A DNA stretch of 64,000 nt from Massospora cicadina (lineage: Eukaryota; Entomophthoromycota; Entomophthoromycetes; Entomophthorales; Entomophthoraceae): NCBI GenBank assembly GCA_022478985.1, contig JAKSZP010014456.1, positions 248,001 to 312,000 of the forward strand, in the 5' to 3' direction. Within the stretch, counting starts at the first letter, position 1, and the number at the start of each line of letters is the position of its first letter. This document shows positions 45,540 to 56,142 of this stretch, piece by piece. The notes beneath the pieces are model-generated. The model worked only from the letters and a program-made list of their open reading frames with translations, had not been told where the DNA came from and did no database searches. The position numbers and the translations under genes are program-made.

Positions 45540-46080
45540 TTGCCTCCGTGTCAAGTATGGACGCATCTTCCCATATGCTGACAAAGTGATAATTGAGCTG
45601 GAAACTGCCACCTTTGCACTGACAGGATTTATAGACTTCCGCCCTTACAAGGGCTATTTCACATAGGCTTTCCCACTGAAGAGGACGTGGCCATGGCAGC
45701 AGCTACGCCCTTAATATATAAAACCAACCCCATTACCACCACTCAAACACATCTCCCAGATGATTCCACACTTGTGGTATCCTTTGCTAACCTCCCCTCA
45801 CACTTTCCCCCTCAAACAATTTATGAGGAGTTGATGTCAGGCTGCCCACTTATGGCAAAAAACACATTCTTCAATTTATTGTCCCAAGTAGTGCTGAGAG
45901 CCTCGCAGCACCTCAAGCAATGGTCACCATTACCCCCCACTAGCTGAACATGGCCCACCACATCCCACCATGTGCCTATATTTTGTCCACACCTGACTAA
46001 TTCTTTTAGGCTCACATTGACAAAGACTACACAATTTGTCTCCTCTGCCATGAGTTGGACCACATAAAAAACATGTCAAT
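45540..46080 (+). pseudogene. H2 ORF1-like protein, N-terminal and knuckle part
   Basis: Fragments run in order: a YGRIFPYADKVIIELETATF-type segment (~45555-45610), GFIDFRPYKGYF (~45625-45660), AMAAATPLIYKTNPI then LVVSFANLPSHFPPQTIYEE (45690-45830), and DYTICLLCHELDHIKNM (~46023-46073), a knuckle of the form CX2CX4H. They match in order the LINE ORF1 regions ending in the CNHC..GH...C knuckle. Frameshifts separate them. Ty3-1 lands just after the knuckle. Confidence 0.7.
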
Positions 46081-46096
46081 ACAAAAACCCTGCAAA

Positions 46097-46101
46097 CACG
46101 G
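46097..46101 (+). repeat. TSD of Ty3-1, left copy
   Basis: CACGG here against CACGT at 52015-52019, four of five identical. Confidence 0.65.
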
Positions 46102-46598
46102 TGTCATGATTCTGATATGACTGGAAAATAAGCATGAGGTTGTTATGGCGGAATGAATGGTTTCCATCAAGAATTGATATGAGTAATGGTAATTTGAGTG
46201 CCTCAAAATGAGGCGATATTGGGTTAATGGGAAATCATCTCAGATTAGGCAATTGGGAAATTAACAAATAAAAAATTGACAGAACCAATGAGATGTGTCA
46301 AAATTAAATTACTAAGCCATAGAAGCGGTAGCATCCAAAGTCAATACAATATAGGTGAGATGAGATGATCAAGAAGAGAGAGCTGTTAAGTAAGTTAGAG
46401 TAGGCGGAATAGGAAGAATCCAAGATTTTCAGTGTATAAATAAAAGAGGTTGTGGGAGCAAGTGCTCCATATTTTATTAAAAAGTTTATTCTGTTGTTTC
46501 AAGGGCAACGATCATCATATCGTTGGTCATGATTGCTCAGGGGGAAAATCTGTGAAAAATCTGCCGGCGTATCTATTAAATACCGCCGTTTTTTAACA
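46102..46598 (+). repeat. Ty3-1 5' LTR (497 bp)
   Basis: TGTCATGATTCTG...TTTTTTAACA. It matches 51517-52014 at about 95% by eye, with most differences clustered near the two ends. TGTATAAATAAAAGAGG (~46434) looks like the TATA region. A short hairpin CAACGAT-CATCAT-ATCGTTG lies near 46507-46526 in the presumed transcribed part. Confidence 0.95.
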
Positions 46599-46599
46599 G

Positions 46600-46617
46600 T
46601 GGTGCTCACTACAGGGG
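46600..46617 (+). promoter_or_regulatory. Ty3-1 primer-binding site
   Basis: TGGTGCTCACTACAGGGG lies one base after the 5' LTR. TGG would pair with the CCA end of the primer tRNA. The same 18 bases occur in Ty3-2 at 58715. The tRNA was not identified. Confidence 0.85.
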
Positions 46618-46640
46618 GCTCATTGATCAATTAAAACAAA

Positions 46641-47840
46641 ATGGTAAAAACTCAGTTGCCTGCTATGTCGCATTCATGTTGTTTTGATAAACACTCTGGT
46701 TCAATTGCTTATGCAGAGCTGAAAATGGCTTTGTACACTATGCTTAAAAAACAAGATGAGCTGCTCCAGGAGGTTTTCTGCAATAAGCTGCTCCCATTTG
46801 ATCGTGAAGGGAATATTCATGGGCTCTTTAAGAGATTTGAAATTGCAACTGAAGGAGTTTAAGATTGACAAAGAGTAAAAACTGTTGATATCTTCCTTGG
46901 ACTTTGGAAGTGCTGATCAAGTCGTCTGTTACCTTTCCAGCAGCTCCATTACATACCAAGAAGTTAAAGAGATGGTGCTGTGGTTGTTCAATGGAACTGC
47001 AAAGATGTCACAGCGGAAGGCTGATTTTTTGACCATCAGGTTTTAGCATAATGAGACCCTCACCGCATTTGCTGAGAAATTTATAGCAGAGGCTCACGTG
47101 CTAATTGGGGCCAGAATTTCATCTGAATCAGACGTGTGTATTGCAATGACTTCTGCTGTAAAGCCATACCGTGAGTTACATAACGTTATGGCCTCACTGT
47201 TGGATGAAGATGTACCATTGCTTAAAATTTTTCAGTTTTTACACTGTATATCAGCCAACTTCCCTCCACCTAATTCCAAGCGGAATCCTTATGCTTTAAC
47301 TGCTGAATCATCTTATTTGGGGAAATCTGCTAGTCCAGTTCACAGTCCACCAAGTTACCCATAGCGGTTAAACCTGCACCCCATACCTGCTTATCATCCT
47401 GGGCCCAACTATCGCTCTAACCCTGTTTATGCCAATCACTTCAACCCAACTCTCGCCATGGCTTGTTTCATATTAATCAGGGACGTGGACCCTATGGGGT
47501 CAGCTGTTTTTAATGCAGTCAACAGGGGCATCTGGCACGATGGTGCCCTAATCAACCTGTCCCTTGTGTACAGCCAGAACAGTACTACCGGGGAAAAGTC
47601 AGAGAGGAATAGAGAAGGGACTCTCTATCTCCGCTATACCAGACGTCCCACCTGAGCCTAAATTTGAATGTGCAGCAGAATTTCCCTTGCACCATGGGTC
47701 AGTATTATATCAGCAGCTGGTTGGGGGGGGTGAATGTTTTGACACGAGTGCAGTCTGCAGCTATGGCAGAAGAGGGGTCCCAGATGCAGGTTGCGCCGTA
47801 TGCGTGCCAAATGTTCAACCAAGTTTCCCCTGAAAAGTTA
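46641..47840 (+). pseudogene. Ty3-1 gag with CCHC zinc knuckle (broken)
   Basis: It starts at the ATG at 46641 (MVKTQLPAMSHSC). The first frame is 73 codons, then shifts and stops follow. Capsid-like text is readable around 46880-47250. The nucleocapsid knuckle is readable near 47508-47550 as CF-stop-CSQQGHLARWC, spacing CX2CX4HX4C, with a stop codon inside the knuckle. Gag would form the virus-like particle and package RNA. Confidence 0.78.
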
Positions 47841-48039
47841 GACCCCTCCTCAGATGCACCTTTTTTGCAAGCAGTAAGCGCCGCTCTTCCAGTCAAATTA
47901 TTATCAAACAATACCCCAGAATTGGTGAAGGGATTGCATGTTTCCTTGGAAACAAGGATTCTTTAAATGTATATGTTATAAACAGTTGAGATGCATATTA
48001 CTCTGAATGTACTTAGTGTGATCTGGTTATAGCTAAGAC

Positions 48040-48450
48040 CTGAGTTCATGCCATCATAGATACCGGTGCCCCCATCAATATAGTCTCCACAAAATTGGTG
48101 GCCAGGTTTCCATTAAAACCAGATGTGGAACACCAGATGGTATACAGCACTGCTGGAGCGGAATATAGTCTCTGAGGGAGCATACAGTGCGCTTCCGCTG
48201 CAATTTGGTTCTATTGTCATGGTAGCCCCAGCTATACTGTTACCAAATAGCCATTATGATCTGCTAATTGGAACTGATTTCTTGAGACACTATGGGGCTG
48301 TCATTGACATGACAGATGAGACTTTTAAAAAATTGGGTCAGCAAATACCAATTCACTTCACCTCTAGTAGAGTGCCAAATGATCCGGTGCACATGGGGAA
48401 TATAAATCTAGCTTATAGCAACAGAGTAATACCAGTATGCTACTATTGAT
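48040..48450 (+). pseudogene. Ty3-1 aspartic protease
   Basis: IIDTGAPINIVSTKLVARF (active site DTGA at ~48058-48069) is followed after a frame change by YDLLIGTDFLRHYGAVIDM (~48258-48315), the usual second half of Ty3 proteases. The frame shifts near 48120. Confidence 0.85.
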
Positions 48451-48956
48451 TAAAGGGCAAAACCCGGGCCCTTCCTCAACAGATTTATGAATATCAAGGG
48501 TTGCCACTCAGAGCGGCCAGATCTATATCTATTCCATCTGGGCATTAATTTATATTAAACACTGAGTTGGAGGTTGAAATTCTGGATGGACCCTATGGGG
48601 AGGTTATTGGGCCATATCAGCAATCACGGTTTGAGCCCTACGTGGCCCCACGCATCATATCACTAGGGCAAGGGTAGATTAAAGTTTTACTTGCAAATCT
48701 ACAAATGATACCACTACAAATATGTCGCCACCAAATAGTGGCATACTTACACTTAATCCCCATTGAGGAGGTTCTTTTGGTTCATGAATTTGGGTCGCTG
48801 GAGGAATTTGGTATGCCTTCTAAACCACCTCTCAATGTAATAACCGTTATATCCCATGACGAGTTAATGGGGCTGTTGGAACCACAGAAGGATAGGGCAA
48901 ACGCTTTATTTCAAAAAATATAAAGGGATTTTTGCTGTTGAAGACCACAATTTAGG

Positions 48957-50402
48957 ATGTGCGCGGGGGTGGTTCATAGGCTGGAAACTGGAGATCATCC
49001 TCCCATCAGGTCAAGGCCAATCCGCCAATCCCAGGTGGCTGAAGAAGTAGTAACTAAGGAAATTGACAAACTATTAGCGCATGGGATGCTTGAACCATCC
49101 AAGAATCCTTGGGCTTCACCCATTCTGATTATTAAAAAGAAGGATGGCACCAACCGCATAGTAATTGACTACCAAAAGCTCAACAGCATCACCAAAAAGG
49201 ACTCCTATCCATTACTGCGGATTGACGATGCTTTGGATCAGCTAGGAGGAGCTCAGTTCTTCTCAGCTATGAACCTGATCTTGGGCTACTGGCAAATTGA
49301 GTTGCCATCAGTAGAGGAGGAAAAGTGCGCTGTATCTACTTCCAAAGGACTTTTTCAACCAACATGGATGCTGCAAGGGATGTGTAACGCCCCAGCTACG
49401 TTTCAACGAGCAATGGATACTATTCTGGGGGACCTAAAACTGTCATGTGTCCTTGTATACCTTGATGACATTAATGTTTTCTCCCAAACCTTCTCTGAAC
49501 ACCTCTATCATCTAGAAGCTGTATTCTGCTGGCTCGCTGAGGCCAACATAAAGATCAAACCTCGGAAATGTTACTTCTTTAAGGACCAGCTGAAGTACCT
49601 GGGGTTTGTGGTTGATGCCACAGGGCTGCGACCTCAACCAGCCAAGGTGGAAGCTATATGTAAAATGACTCCACCCAACAGCAAGCGGGATATACAGGTA
49701 TTATTGGGAAGGTCAGCTATTATTGGCGCTTCATCCCTAACTTCAGCTGTATTGGGGGCCCACTATTCGAGTTGTTCAAAAAGGACACTACATTTGATTG
49801 GCCTGAACGTCAGCAACGCGCTTTTTGATACTCTTCAAATGGCGTTAACCAGTGCGCCAGTGTTATGCTATCCCAATCTTGAAAAAGAGTTCATTGTTCA
49901 GACGGATGTGTCCCTTTCTGCTGTAGGAGCAGTCCTATCCCAAAAAGATGAGGAAGGGGAAGAGCACCCCGTAGCATATTGCAGTCATAGCTTGAACAGC
50001 CATGAACACAATTATACTGTGACCAAGCGAGAGTGTTTAGTGGTGATCTACGCCTATAAACAAATTTTGGGTGTACTTGCATGGGGTGAAATTCAAAGTT
50101 GTAATGGATCACGCCTTACTACGCTGGTTACAAAATCTTTAAGAACCAGAAGGGCGTCTGGCCAATGGGCTCTTAAATTGCAGGCATACAATTTCAAAAT
50201 TCTGCATCAACCTAGAGCAAGGTATAAGAATGCCAATTGTTTAATAAGATTATCCACAATTGCAGTTATGGCAGATCTGAGCAATATCATGTTCAATAAG
50301 ATGCTTAGTGGCAAGTACGATGATGAACTGCCCCCAGTCATCAAGGTATTGGATGAAATAAGGGCCAATACGTTTCAGAAAAATGGAGAATTATATAAGT
50401 AG
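48957..50402 (+). pseudogene. Ty3-1 reverse transcriptase and RNase H (481-codon open frame)
   Basis: This is the longest intact frame in the window. RT: KEIDKLLAHGMLEPSKNPWA then SPILIIKKKDGTNRIVIDY (residues ~35-75), FFSAMNLILGYWQIELP (~100), LQGMCNAPATFQRAMD (~140) and catalytic YLDDINVF (~167, genome ~49460). RNase H: FIVQTDVSLSAVGAVLSQ (~312) and HNYTVTKRECLVVIYAY (~350). The first RT Asp is replaced in SAMNL (usually SAMDL), and RNase H runs out of frame near 50075. The N-terminal start is not the original one, since upstream pol frames are broken. It is therefore a damaged polyprotein segment. Confidence 0.92.
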
Positions 50403-50417
50403 ATAGGGGACACTACC

Positions 50418-51449
50418 ATGAATATTCCAAGACCTTCCGCCCACCCAACTATTATTATGAGTGCACACCAAGTGGTTAAACATGGTGGAGTATATGAGAC
50501 CATGGAATTATTGTGGCCTCGGTATTACTGGGAAAGCACGAACTTTAATGTACTTAATACTATCTCCTACTGTCACCAGTGCAAAGTGGAAAAGCCGTTC
50601 CACAAAAAGACTCCATACTGGTTAGTGAAACCACACTTCACTTGGCACACCATTTTGATTGATGTTGTGGGTCCCTTACCAACAGGGGCAAACTGGTCCA
50701 AATACATACTGGTAGCAATTGACCACTTGACCAGGTGGGTTGAGGCACAACCAATATGTGATTTGGGGGCGCTAACGGTGGCCAAGTTTGTTATGAACTG
50801 TATAATCCAGTGACACGGTTGCCCCCAGTTCATCCTTACTGACAACTGAACTAACTTCACTTCCCACATTCTTCCAAAGCTTAACGAGCTAATGGCCATC
50901 CAAGGGGTTTTGACGACCTCATACCACTCCAAATCTAATGGAATAGTGGAGCAGGTCAATGAGACTTTAGTGAACATACTCCATAAATTAGTAGCAGATT
51001 GACCCTCAGATTGGAGCTCTCTTTTGTTCACCGCCATCTTTGCTTATAATATTAGTTATCATTCAGCCACGGGGAATAGGCCATTCCAATTGATTTATGG
51101 ATGGCACCCCGCTCTGCCCGCCCTCTTGTATGCCTGTGTAGAGGACACTGGCGGTATGGATCTGCAATGCTATTTGATCATCCTAACAAATACGCTGATT
51201 AAATTACAAACCAAAGTGTACTCGCTCAGCCTAGCTAAGAGAATCAAAAGCCAGGCTTCCAATCAGGTACAACGAAGTGACCTAGCACAGTTAAAAGATG
51301 GAGACATAATTCTATTCCATGATCAACATGGGTTCAGCTGGAAACACAAGCTGGCCAGTATCTGGATCGGGCCATTTGAAGTCATTGAGAAGACTGGTAT
51401 AGATGCATATATTATCAAGGACCCTGTTAGCGGTTGGATCATTAATTAA
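50418..51449 (+). pseudogene. Ty3-1 integrase with GPF/Y C-terminal domain
   Basis: Two frames (50418-50813 and 51024-51449) plus a bridging piece cover integrase. Zinc-binding HHCC: H..KHGG...YCHQCK (~50465-50585). First Asp in ILIDVVGPLPTG (~50655), second in FILTDN (~50835), Glu in SNGIVEQVNETL (~50935). The C-terminus has LASIWIGPFEVIEKTG (~51350), the GPF/Y motif. Stops occur at ~50812, ~50850 and ~51000. No chromodomain follows. It would insert the cDNA into the genome. Confidence 0.92.
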
Positions 51450-51503
51450 GTTCATGTGAAGTTCCTCTGGGCGTACAAACAAAAGGATCCTTATCGTCCA
51501 GTC

Positions 51504-51516
51504 AAGGAGGGGGTAA
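51504..51516 (+). promoter_or_regulatory. Ty3-1 polypurine tract
   Basis: AAGGAGGGGGTAA directly precedes the 3' LTR and is the expected plus-strand primer. Confidence 0.85.
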
Positions 51517-52014
51517 TGTCATGATTTTAATATGACTGGACAATAAGCCTGAGGTCATTATGGCGGAATGAATGGAATATGTTGAGATTCGATATGAGTA
51601 ATGGTAATTTGAGTGCCTCAAAATGAGGCGATATTGGGTTAATGGAAAATCATCTCATATTAGGCAATTGGGAAATTAACAAATAAAAAATTGACAGAAC
51701 CAATGAGATGTGTCAAAATTAAATTACTAAGCCATAGAAGCGGTAGCATCCAAAGTCAATACAATATAGGTGAGATGAGATGGTCAAGAAGAGAGAGCTG
51801 TTAAGTAAGTTAGATTAGGCGGAATAGGAAGAATCCAAGATTTTCAGTGTATAAATAAAAGAGGTTGTGGGAGCAAGTGCTCCATATTTTATTAAAAAGT
51901 TTATTCTGTTGTTTCAAGGGCAACGATCATCATATCGTTGGTCCTGATTGCTCAGGGGGAAAATCTGTGAAAAATCCACCGCCGTATCTATTAAATACCA
52001 CTGTTTTTATAACA
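51517..52014 (+). repeat. Ty3-1 3' LTR (498 bp)
   Basis: TGTCATGATTTTA...TTTATAACA, a near copy of 46102-46598. It is followed by CACGT, the probable TSD. Confidence 0.95.
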
Positions 52015-53069
52015 CACGTCAAACTCCACCCATGAGGTCACACCAGCAGCGTTTGAGTGGGGATTTTGGCTGCCCCCACCCCTAGGTTGAGTGCTTGATA
52101 AGTCAGCAACAAAATTAAGCAACCCAAATCCAAGCCAGCCAAATCCAAGCTGGACAATCTACACCCATGTCAACATATTAGGAGCAGGTTTGGACCCATG
52201 TTCAATCTAAAAAATCTCCCGCCCCAAAACTTACCCGATCACAGACACCTACCACCAAATCTTCCCAAGTCAACCAAAATTTCTAGAACTAGTTGGATGA
52301 AGTGACCAAATCTGATGAAATTGTCCCACCACTGGGTTATCCAATTGTTTTAGTACCTTATCTGAATTCAGACTTTGTCACCCCAAACTGACCAACCAAT
52401 ATGTCCCTTACCCAATGCTACCCCTTTTCAAAATAACCAGCTTGCTGAGGTTGCAGTGGCCTTACCCAAAAATCCCCATTTTTACAAAATATGTGAAAAA
52501 TATGTCTCAGAATCTAAAAAAGGGCTGCACCCCCTTGTTCCCCTCCAATTTTACTCCTACTGTAAAAGAGGAAATCCAACGCCTCTATGAAACTGCCACC
52601 GCCGCTGTCAAGCATGTCGCTGAACTGGCAGATTTTTCCCCATCCACATGCATCACAAGAGCCAATATTGCGAAATAAGAACAACTTCCCGATGCCCACA
52701 TATAGGCTGAATACCATGTTGTCAAACTCATAGAGGCTTTGAACCAGGCCCAAATTGTCAACCTCAACAACTATCTACTTCACCTTGACCCTCATCCTGC
52801 GGATTCCCCAATACCCTTGCTTTCAGCATTGATCCGCCTCTACAATGCTGAGCCTGATGATGGTCCTCCTGATCCTCCTCCCCACTGCCATGGTGGGATA
52901 AGTGGCTCGCCGCTGTGACACCTGGTAGGTTATCTTCTCATTTCTTTTTTGTGTCTCACTGCTCAATAAGGGCGGTTGGTTCATGTTTTTTTTAGTTGAG
53001 GTAGTTTAATAGTTTCAGTTTTGGCGTTGTCCGTCCCCTGGCCAGCTTGGATCAGTTAAATAATAAAAA
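52015..53069 (+). pseudogene. H2 downstream region: Pro-rich and acidic segment, 3' UTR and LINE-like tail
   Basis: This is the continuation of half-LINE H2 after Ty3-1. Short frames (52375-52590, 52415-52678) are Pro/Lys-rich with no enzyme motif. A segment of EPDDGPPDPPP type (~52850-52885) matches an acidic Pro-rich segment of H1 (~11230-11270). The 3' UTR includes a T-rich stretch and the tail CCCCTGGCCAGC...TTAAATAATAAAAAA. No endonuclease or RT is present. Confidence 0.65.
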
Positions 53070-53086
53070 ATATGACTGGTAAGTGA
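53070..53086 (+). repeat. TSD of half-LINE H2, right copy
   Basis: ATATGACTGGTAAGTGA; 16 of 17 identical to 45249-45265. Confidence 0.92.
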
Positions 53087-53263
53087 TAAAGTGTGTCATT
53101 AACTTAAACTATACCAGTATGATTATAATGTATTTCATGAGAGGCTTAAAGTTAATAAATATTAGATAAGCTTGTAACAAATTTCTTTCCAATTACTATC
53201 ACTTTTAGTAATATGATTTGATTCAAACAGTACAATTTGATAATCAATAACAGGTGAGATGAG

Positions 53264-54684
53264 TATGAATAATAAAGCAAAGAGTTGAGAAAACGCGGTA
53301 AAGGGCAGCGGACCTGAACCTGCACCACCCAAATGTACCAAGCGCACAGGTACAAATGAAAATATTAGTAAAAACAAAAAACCCAAGGTGGCACCCCCCA
53401 CAGATTTCGTAAATTTTTTGGTAAAATACTGCAGTTACATGGAAGTATCCCACTTGCAACCACTGTTGTCAGTGGAACATATGATATGAGTTTCCTGGGC
53501 GTAAAAACACTGACAATGTGGGAAAAGTTCAGCAAAGCCCAACATAAAATTTTCTTGCACACGGTGTACTTAACAGCCCATACTATCTGCAAAGGTTGGG
53601 TAGACCTTGGGTTCAAAACTGTGGAAGAAGCGAATGAAGCAGCAAAGGTCAGAGCAGTACTCGACCTTACCAATGGACAACATTTGGTATCAACCAAATG
53701 CACACGTTAGACAGAATCCAAAGATATTTTCATAATTTTTGATTACCTTCTGACTACACTGGCGCGCACAGTAGTTGAAAGACATCTCCAAGAAGGCTTG
53801 GAAGCCTACGGAGAAATTAAACAATTTGAGATGCAAAGATTCCAGCTGATGCTGACCCTTAGCACTGGGAAGGCAATCACAATTATTTTCCTGAACCAGG
53901 AGGTAGTGGAGGATATCACAAAAATCCCCCACATCGCATCCTTCACCATTGATGGAAAAAAAAATCCCAGCTGTTCCATGCAACAGTGGAGAGCACCCCC
54001 CCATATGCAACCACTGACAGGCCTTTGGGCACAAGATTCATGTTTGCCCCATAAAAGAAGGCCTGAGAGAAATGGAATTCTGTGAGGAGGAAATGGGCAA
54101 AGACGACTCAGAGTACGCCAAAATCAAGGATACAACACAAGCATTCAACTGGGGAGAACACGGGCAATATAAAATAATAGACCCAATTCTCTAAAAGAAT
54201 GAAAAATGGCCAAACAAGCTCATAAGATGGCCGCAGCTAAGGCAAAGGCCTCGGCAGAATCATCCATATCACTGGAACAGATCCAGGAAGACATTGATGA
54301 ATTCTAATTAATGAACCAATCAAATTCTGTGGATAACCAAACACCCAATTTGAACAGATTGAATTTAGTGGAACCTGATTTGGAAATAAATGCAGCAAAA
54401 CTGGGGTTCAGCGCGCCCCCAAAATTGTTGAACATAACCCAATTGGGAAGGAAAATCAACAATGGAATGCGCAAGAAAATAATGCGGCCAATTAGAGCAC
54501 ATAATTGCACTGCAATGATAAATTGAAACCAAGCAAAGCCAAGAGAGGAGCAAAAACAGTGGCAACAAAAGGGGCAGAATACACCCCAACTCCTACTCAT
54601 GGTTATGCTCTCTGCAGCAGAGGTGCAGTGGAGAGCAATGTGAGTGAGGGAGTAGGGCCGGGAGACCCTGCTAACTGATCTTGA
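53264..54684 (+). pseudogene. LINE A2 ORF1 remnant
   Basis: It starts at the ATG at ~53264 (MNNKAKS, then a stop). Conserved pieces are NAVKGSGPEP, MSFLGVKTLTMWEKFSKAQH (53486 on), GWVDLGFKTVEEANEAA and EAYGEIKQFEMQRFQLML. The knuckle region has lost residues: the second half reads with a stop near 54015. It ends at the conserved TGA (54682-54684). Many frame changes. Confidence 0.75.
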
Positions 54685-54713
54685 GGCGCATCAGGTGTCT
54701 CTTAGAGATAGGG

Positions 54714-56038
54714 ATGCTGAACATAGTGGGACTTGAGGCCTTAATGTCCCAGGCCAAGAAGTTAAATCTCCTATGAAACTCACCTGCGGATATCCTAGCG
54801 GTGCAGGAAACCCACTGTCCACAGGGAGAGGAGGCGGCATGGGAAAAAATGCCTCTCTAACACTATCATTTTGGTCACAACACTGTGGGGTGATAGTACA
54901 TGAGAACCAAAACTTTAAATTTATCAACAAAAATTTGTTCCTGGACAGCTGCATAATCGCTGTAACCTTCTCATGGCACACTGAAGTGCACACAATAGCC
55001 AGTGTGTACGCACTGAACTGTGCACCTGACCAAAGAGAATTTCTTACAGCTCTAACACAAGTAAATCTACCATAAAGTATTTTCACCATGGGAGACATGA
55101 ACTGATGGATCAACCCAGATACTGACTGATGGCCATACACAATGGAGGTACCACAAGGGCAAGTGGAACTCCGCGTACTAAAGGCCACCCTAGGACTATA
55201 TGATCTGCTACTAAAAAGGCTACCCCTGCTACAAAACATGACATTCCCACATGTACACAACGGTGCACTTGTCTCTATATCATGGATAGACCTGATATTC
55301 GCACCAATAATTTTCCATCACCAATTTCAAAAAATTTAAAAATACAAAGATTAAATTTTCTGACCATTGGCTAGTTTTGGTGTCCTACAAACCAGCGGAA
55401 CCAAGAAACCCAAGCATCCAGATGGTGCAGAATACACCCAGAAAGTTTAGCTGACTCAGATTTCAATCCTGGATAAAGGAAATATCCTCAACCCAGGATT
55501 TTCAAAATTCCTTTCTGCTCAGACCCACTAACCAACTTTGGAAAATTAAAAATCAACAACCCAAAATCAAACATACAACGTCTAGAAGAACAGGGCAGCT
55601 TCAGCCAATTATCAAGCACACCTTGGCAGAAATCAACCACCTAGAAAACAACGTCCCACGCACAGGGCACAGCCCTGGATGGGGTCGCAGATGGGTGGAG
55701 GTTTCTGCTTGGCTAAACACTCTGATCTGCAAACAATAACACTGAGTTGGAGTTCAATATAAAGCAAAAACAGAAAAGATAGAGAAATTGCATGAGTTAT
55801 TTTTTTTCCAATTTCATGCCCAGAAAAATATGATAGCTTGCACACAGGTCTGACGACTGGACAAATACATAGCAGAAACAACCAAAGAAGTCATAACCGA
55901 AGTGCACAGGTTTTAAATGAACTTATATAAATCTGAACTGGTTGAACCAGAAAAAATTTGAAAAATTCCTTGCAAGCGCACATATCGACACCACAGCCTA
56001 AAATAATAATATAATCAACTTAATATCACGCAAGGAGC
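54714..56038 (+). pseudogene. LINE A2 ORF2 remnant (endonuclease and RT start only)
   Basis: The ATG at 54714 lies 29 nt after the ORF1 stop, against 30 in the other copies, so one base was lost. Endonuclease pieces include VQETHC (~54802), TIASVYALNCAPDQREFL (~54990) and a GDMN motif (~55092) followed by a stop. RT start pieces run to ~56038, where LINE B2 interrupts. Heavily broken. Confidence 0.78.
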
Positions 56039-56142
56039 TTTTCTTTCCCATAACAATAACATCAGTTACAGAGATTTGATTTGAGCAGATAGATTTTGAT
56101 AATCACAGGTGAGATGAGCAAATTTAATAAAACCCAACAAAA

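Larger units (their letters stand above)
46102..52014 (+). mobile_element. Ty3-1, Ty3-type LTR retrotransposon, best preserved LTR element
   Basis: A 5.9 kb element with similar LTRs, primer-binding site (46600), gag with knuckle, protease, RT-RNase H, integrase and polypurine tract (AAGGAGGGGGTAA before 51517). Integrase ends with a GPF/Y domain and no chromodomain. One 481-codon frame spans RT and part of RNase H. Scattered stops and shifts elsewhere show that it is inactive, but LTR identity suggests a fairly recent insertion. It sits inside half-LINE H2. Confidence 0.95.
45266..53069 (+). mobile_element. Half-LINE H2, ORF1-only non-LTR element split by Ty3-1
   Basis: H2 begins CTTCTTCTTTCCACTTG and ends GTCCGTCCCCTGGCCAGC, then TTAAATAATAAAAAA, with a 17-bp TSD. 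Without Ty3-1 it is about 1.9 kb. It encodes an ORF1-like protein with a zinc knuckle, then a Pro-rich and acidic downstream region, and no endonuclease or RT. The 3' tail closely follows that of LINE B1 (GTCCATCCCCTGGTCGGC). It is the same family as H1, sharing 5' end, knuckle and acidic tail region. Confidence 0.85.
53174..56038 (+). mobile_element. LINE A2, 5' part of an A-subfamily LINE, cut by LINE B2
   Basis: It starts GTAACAAATTTCTTTCC and follows LINE A1 from 1991 with the same 5' UTR (CTATCACTTTTAGTAAT). It contains ORF1 and ORF2 up to the RT segment that reads ILREELWE in A1 and here stops after ...SRKEL at 56038. There LINE B2 begins, so the missing RT and 3' end should lie beyond the right edge of the window. 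It is more decayed than A1 in ORF2. Confidence 0.88.

Noticed and set aside
54691..55260. 189-codon minus-strand frame
   Set aside because: Antisense shadow of the LINE A2 endonuclease.
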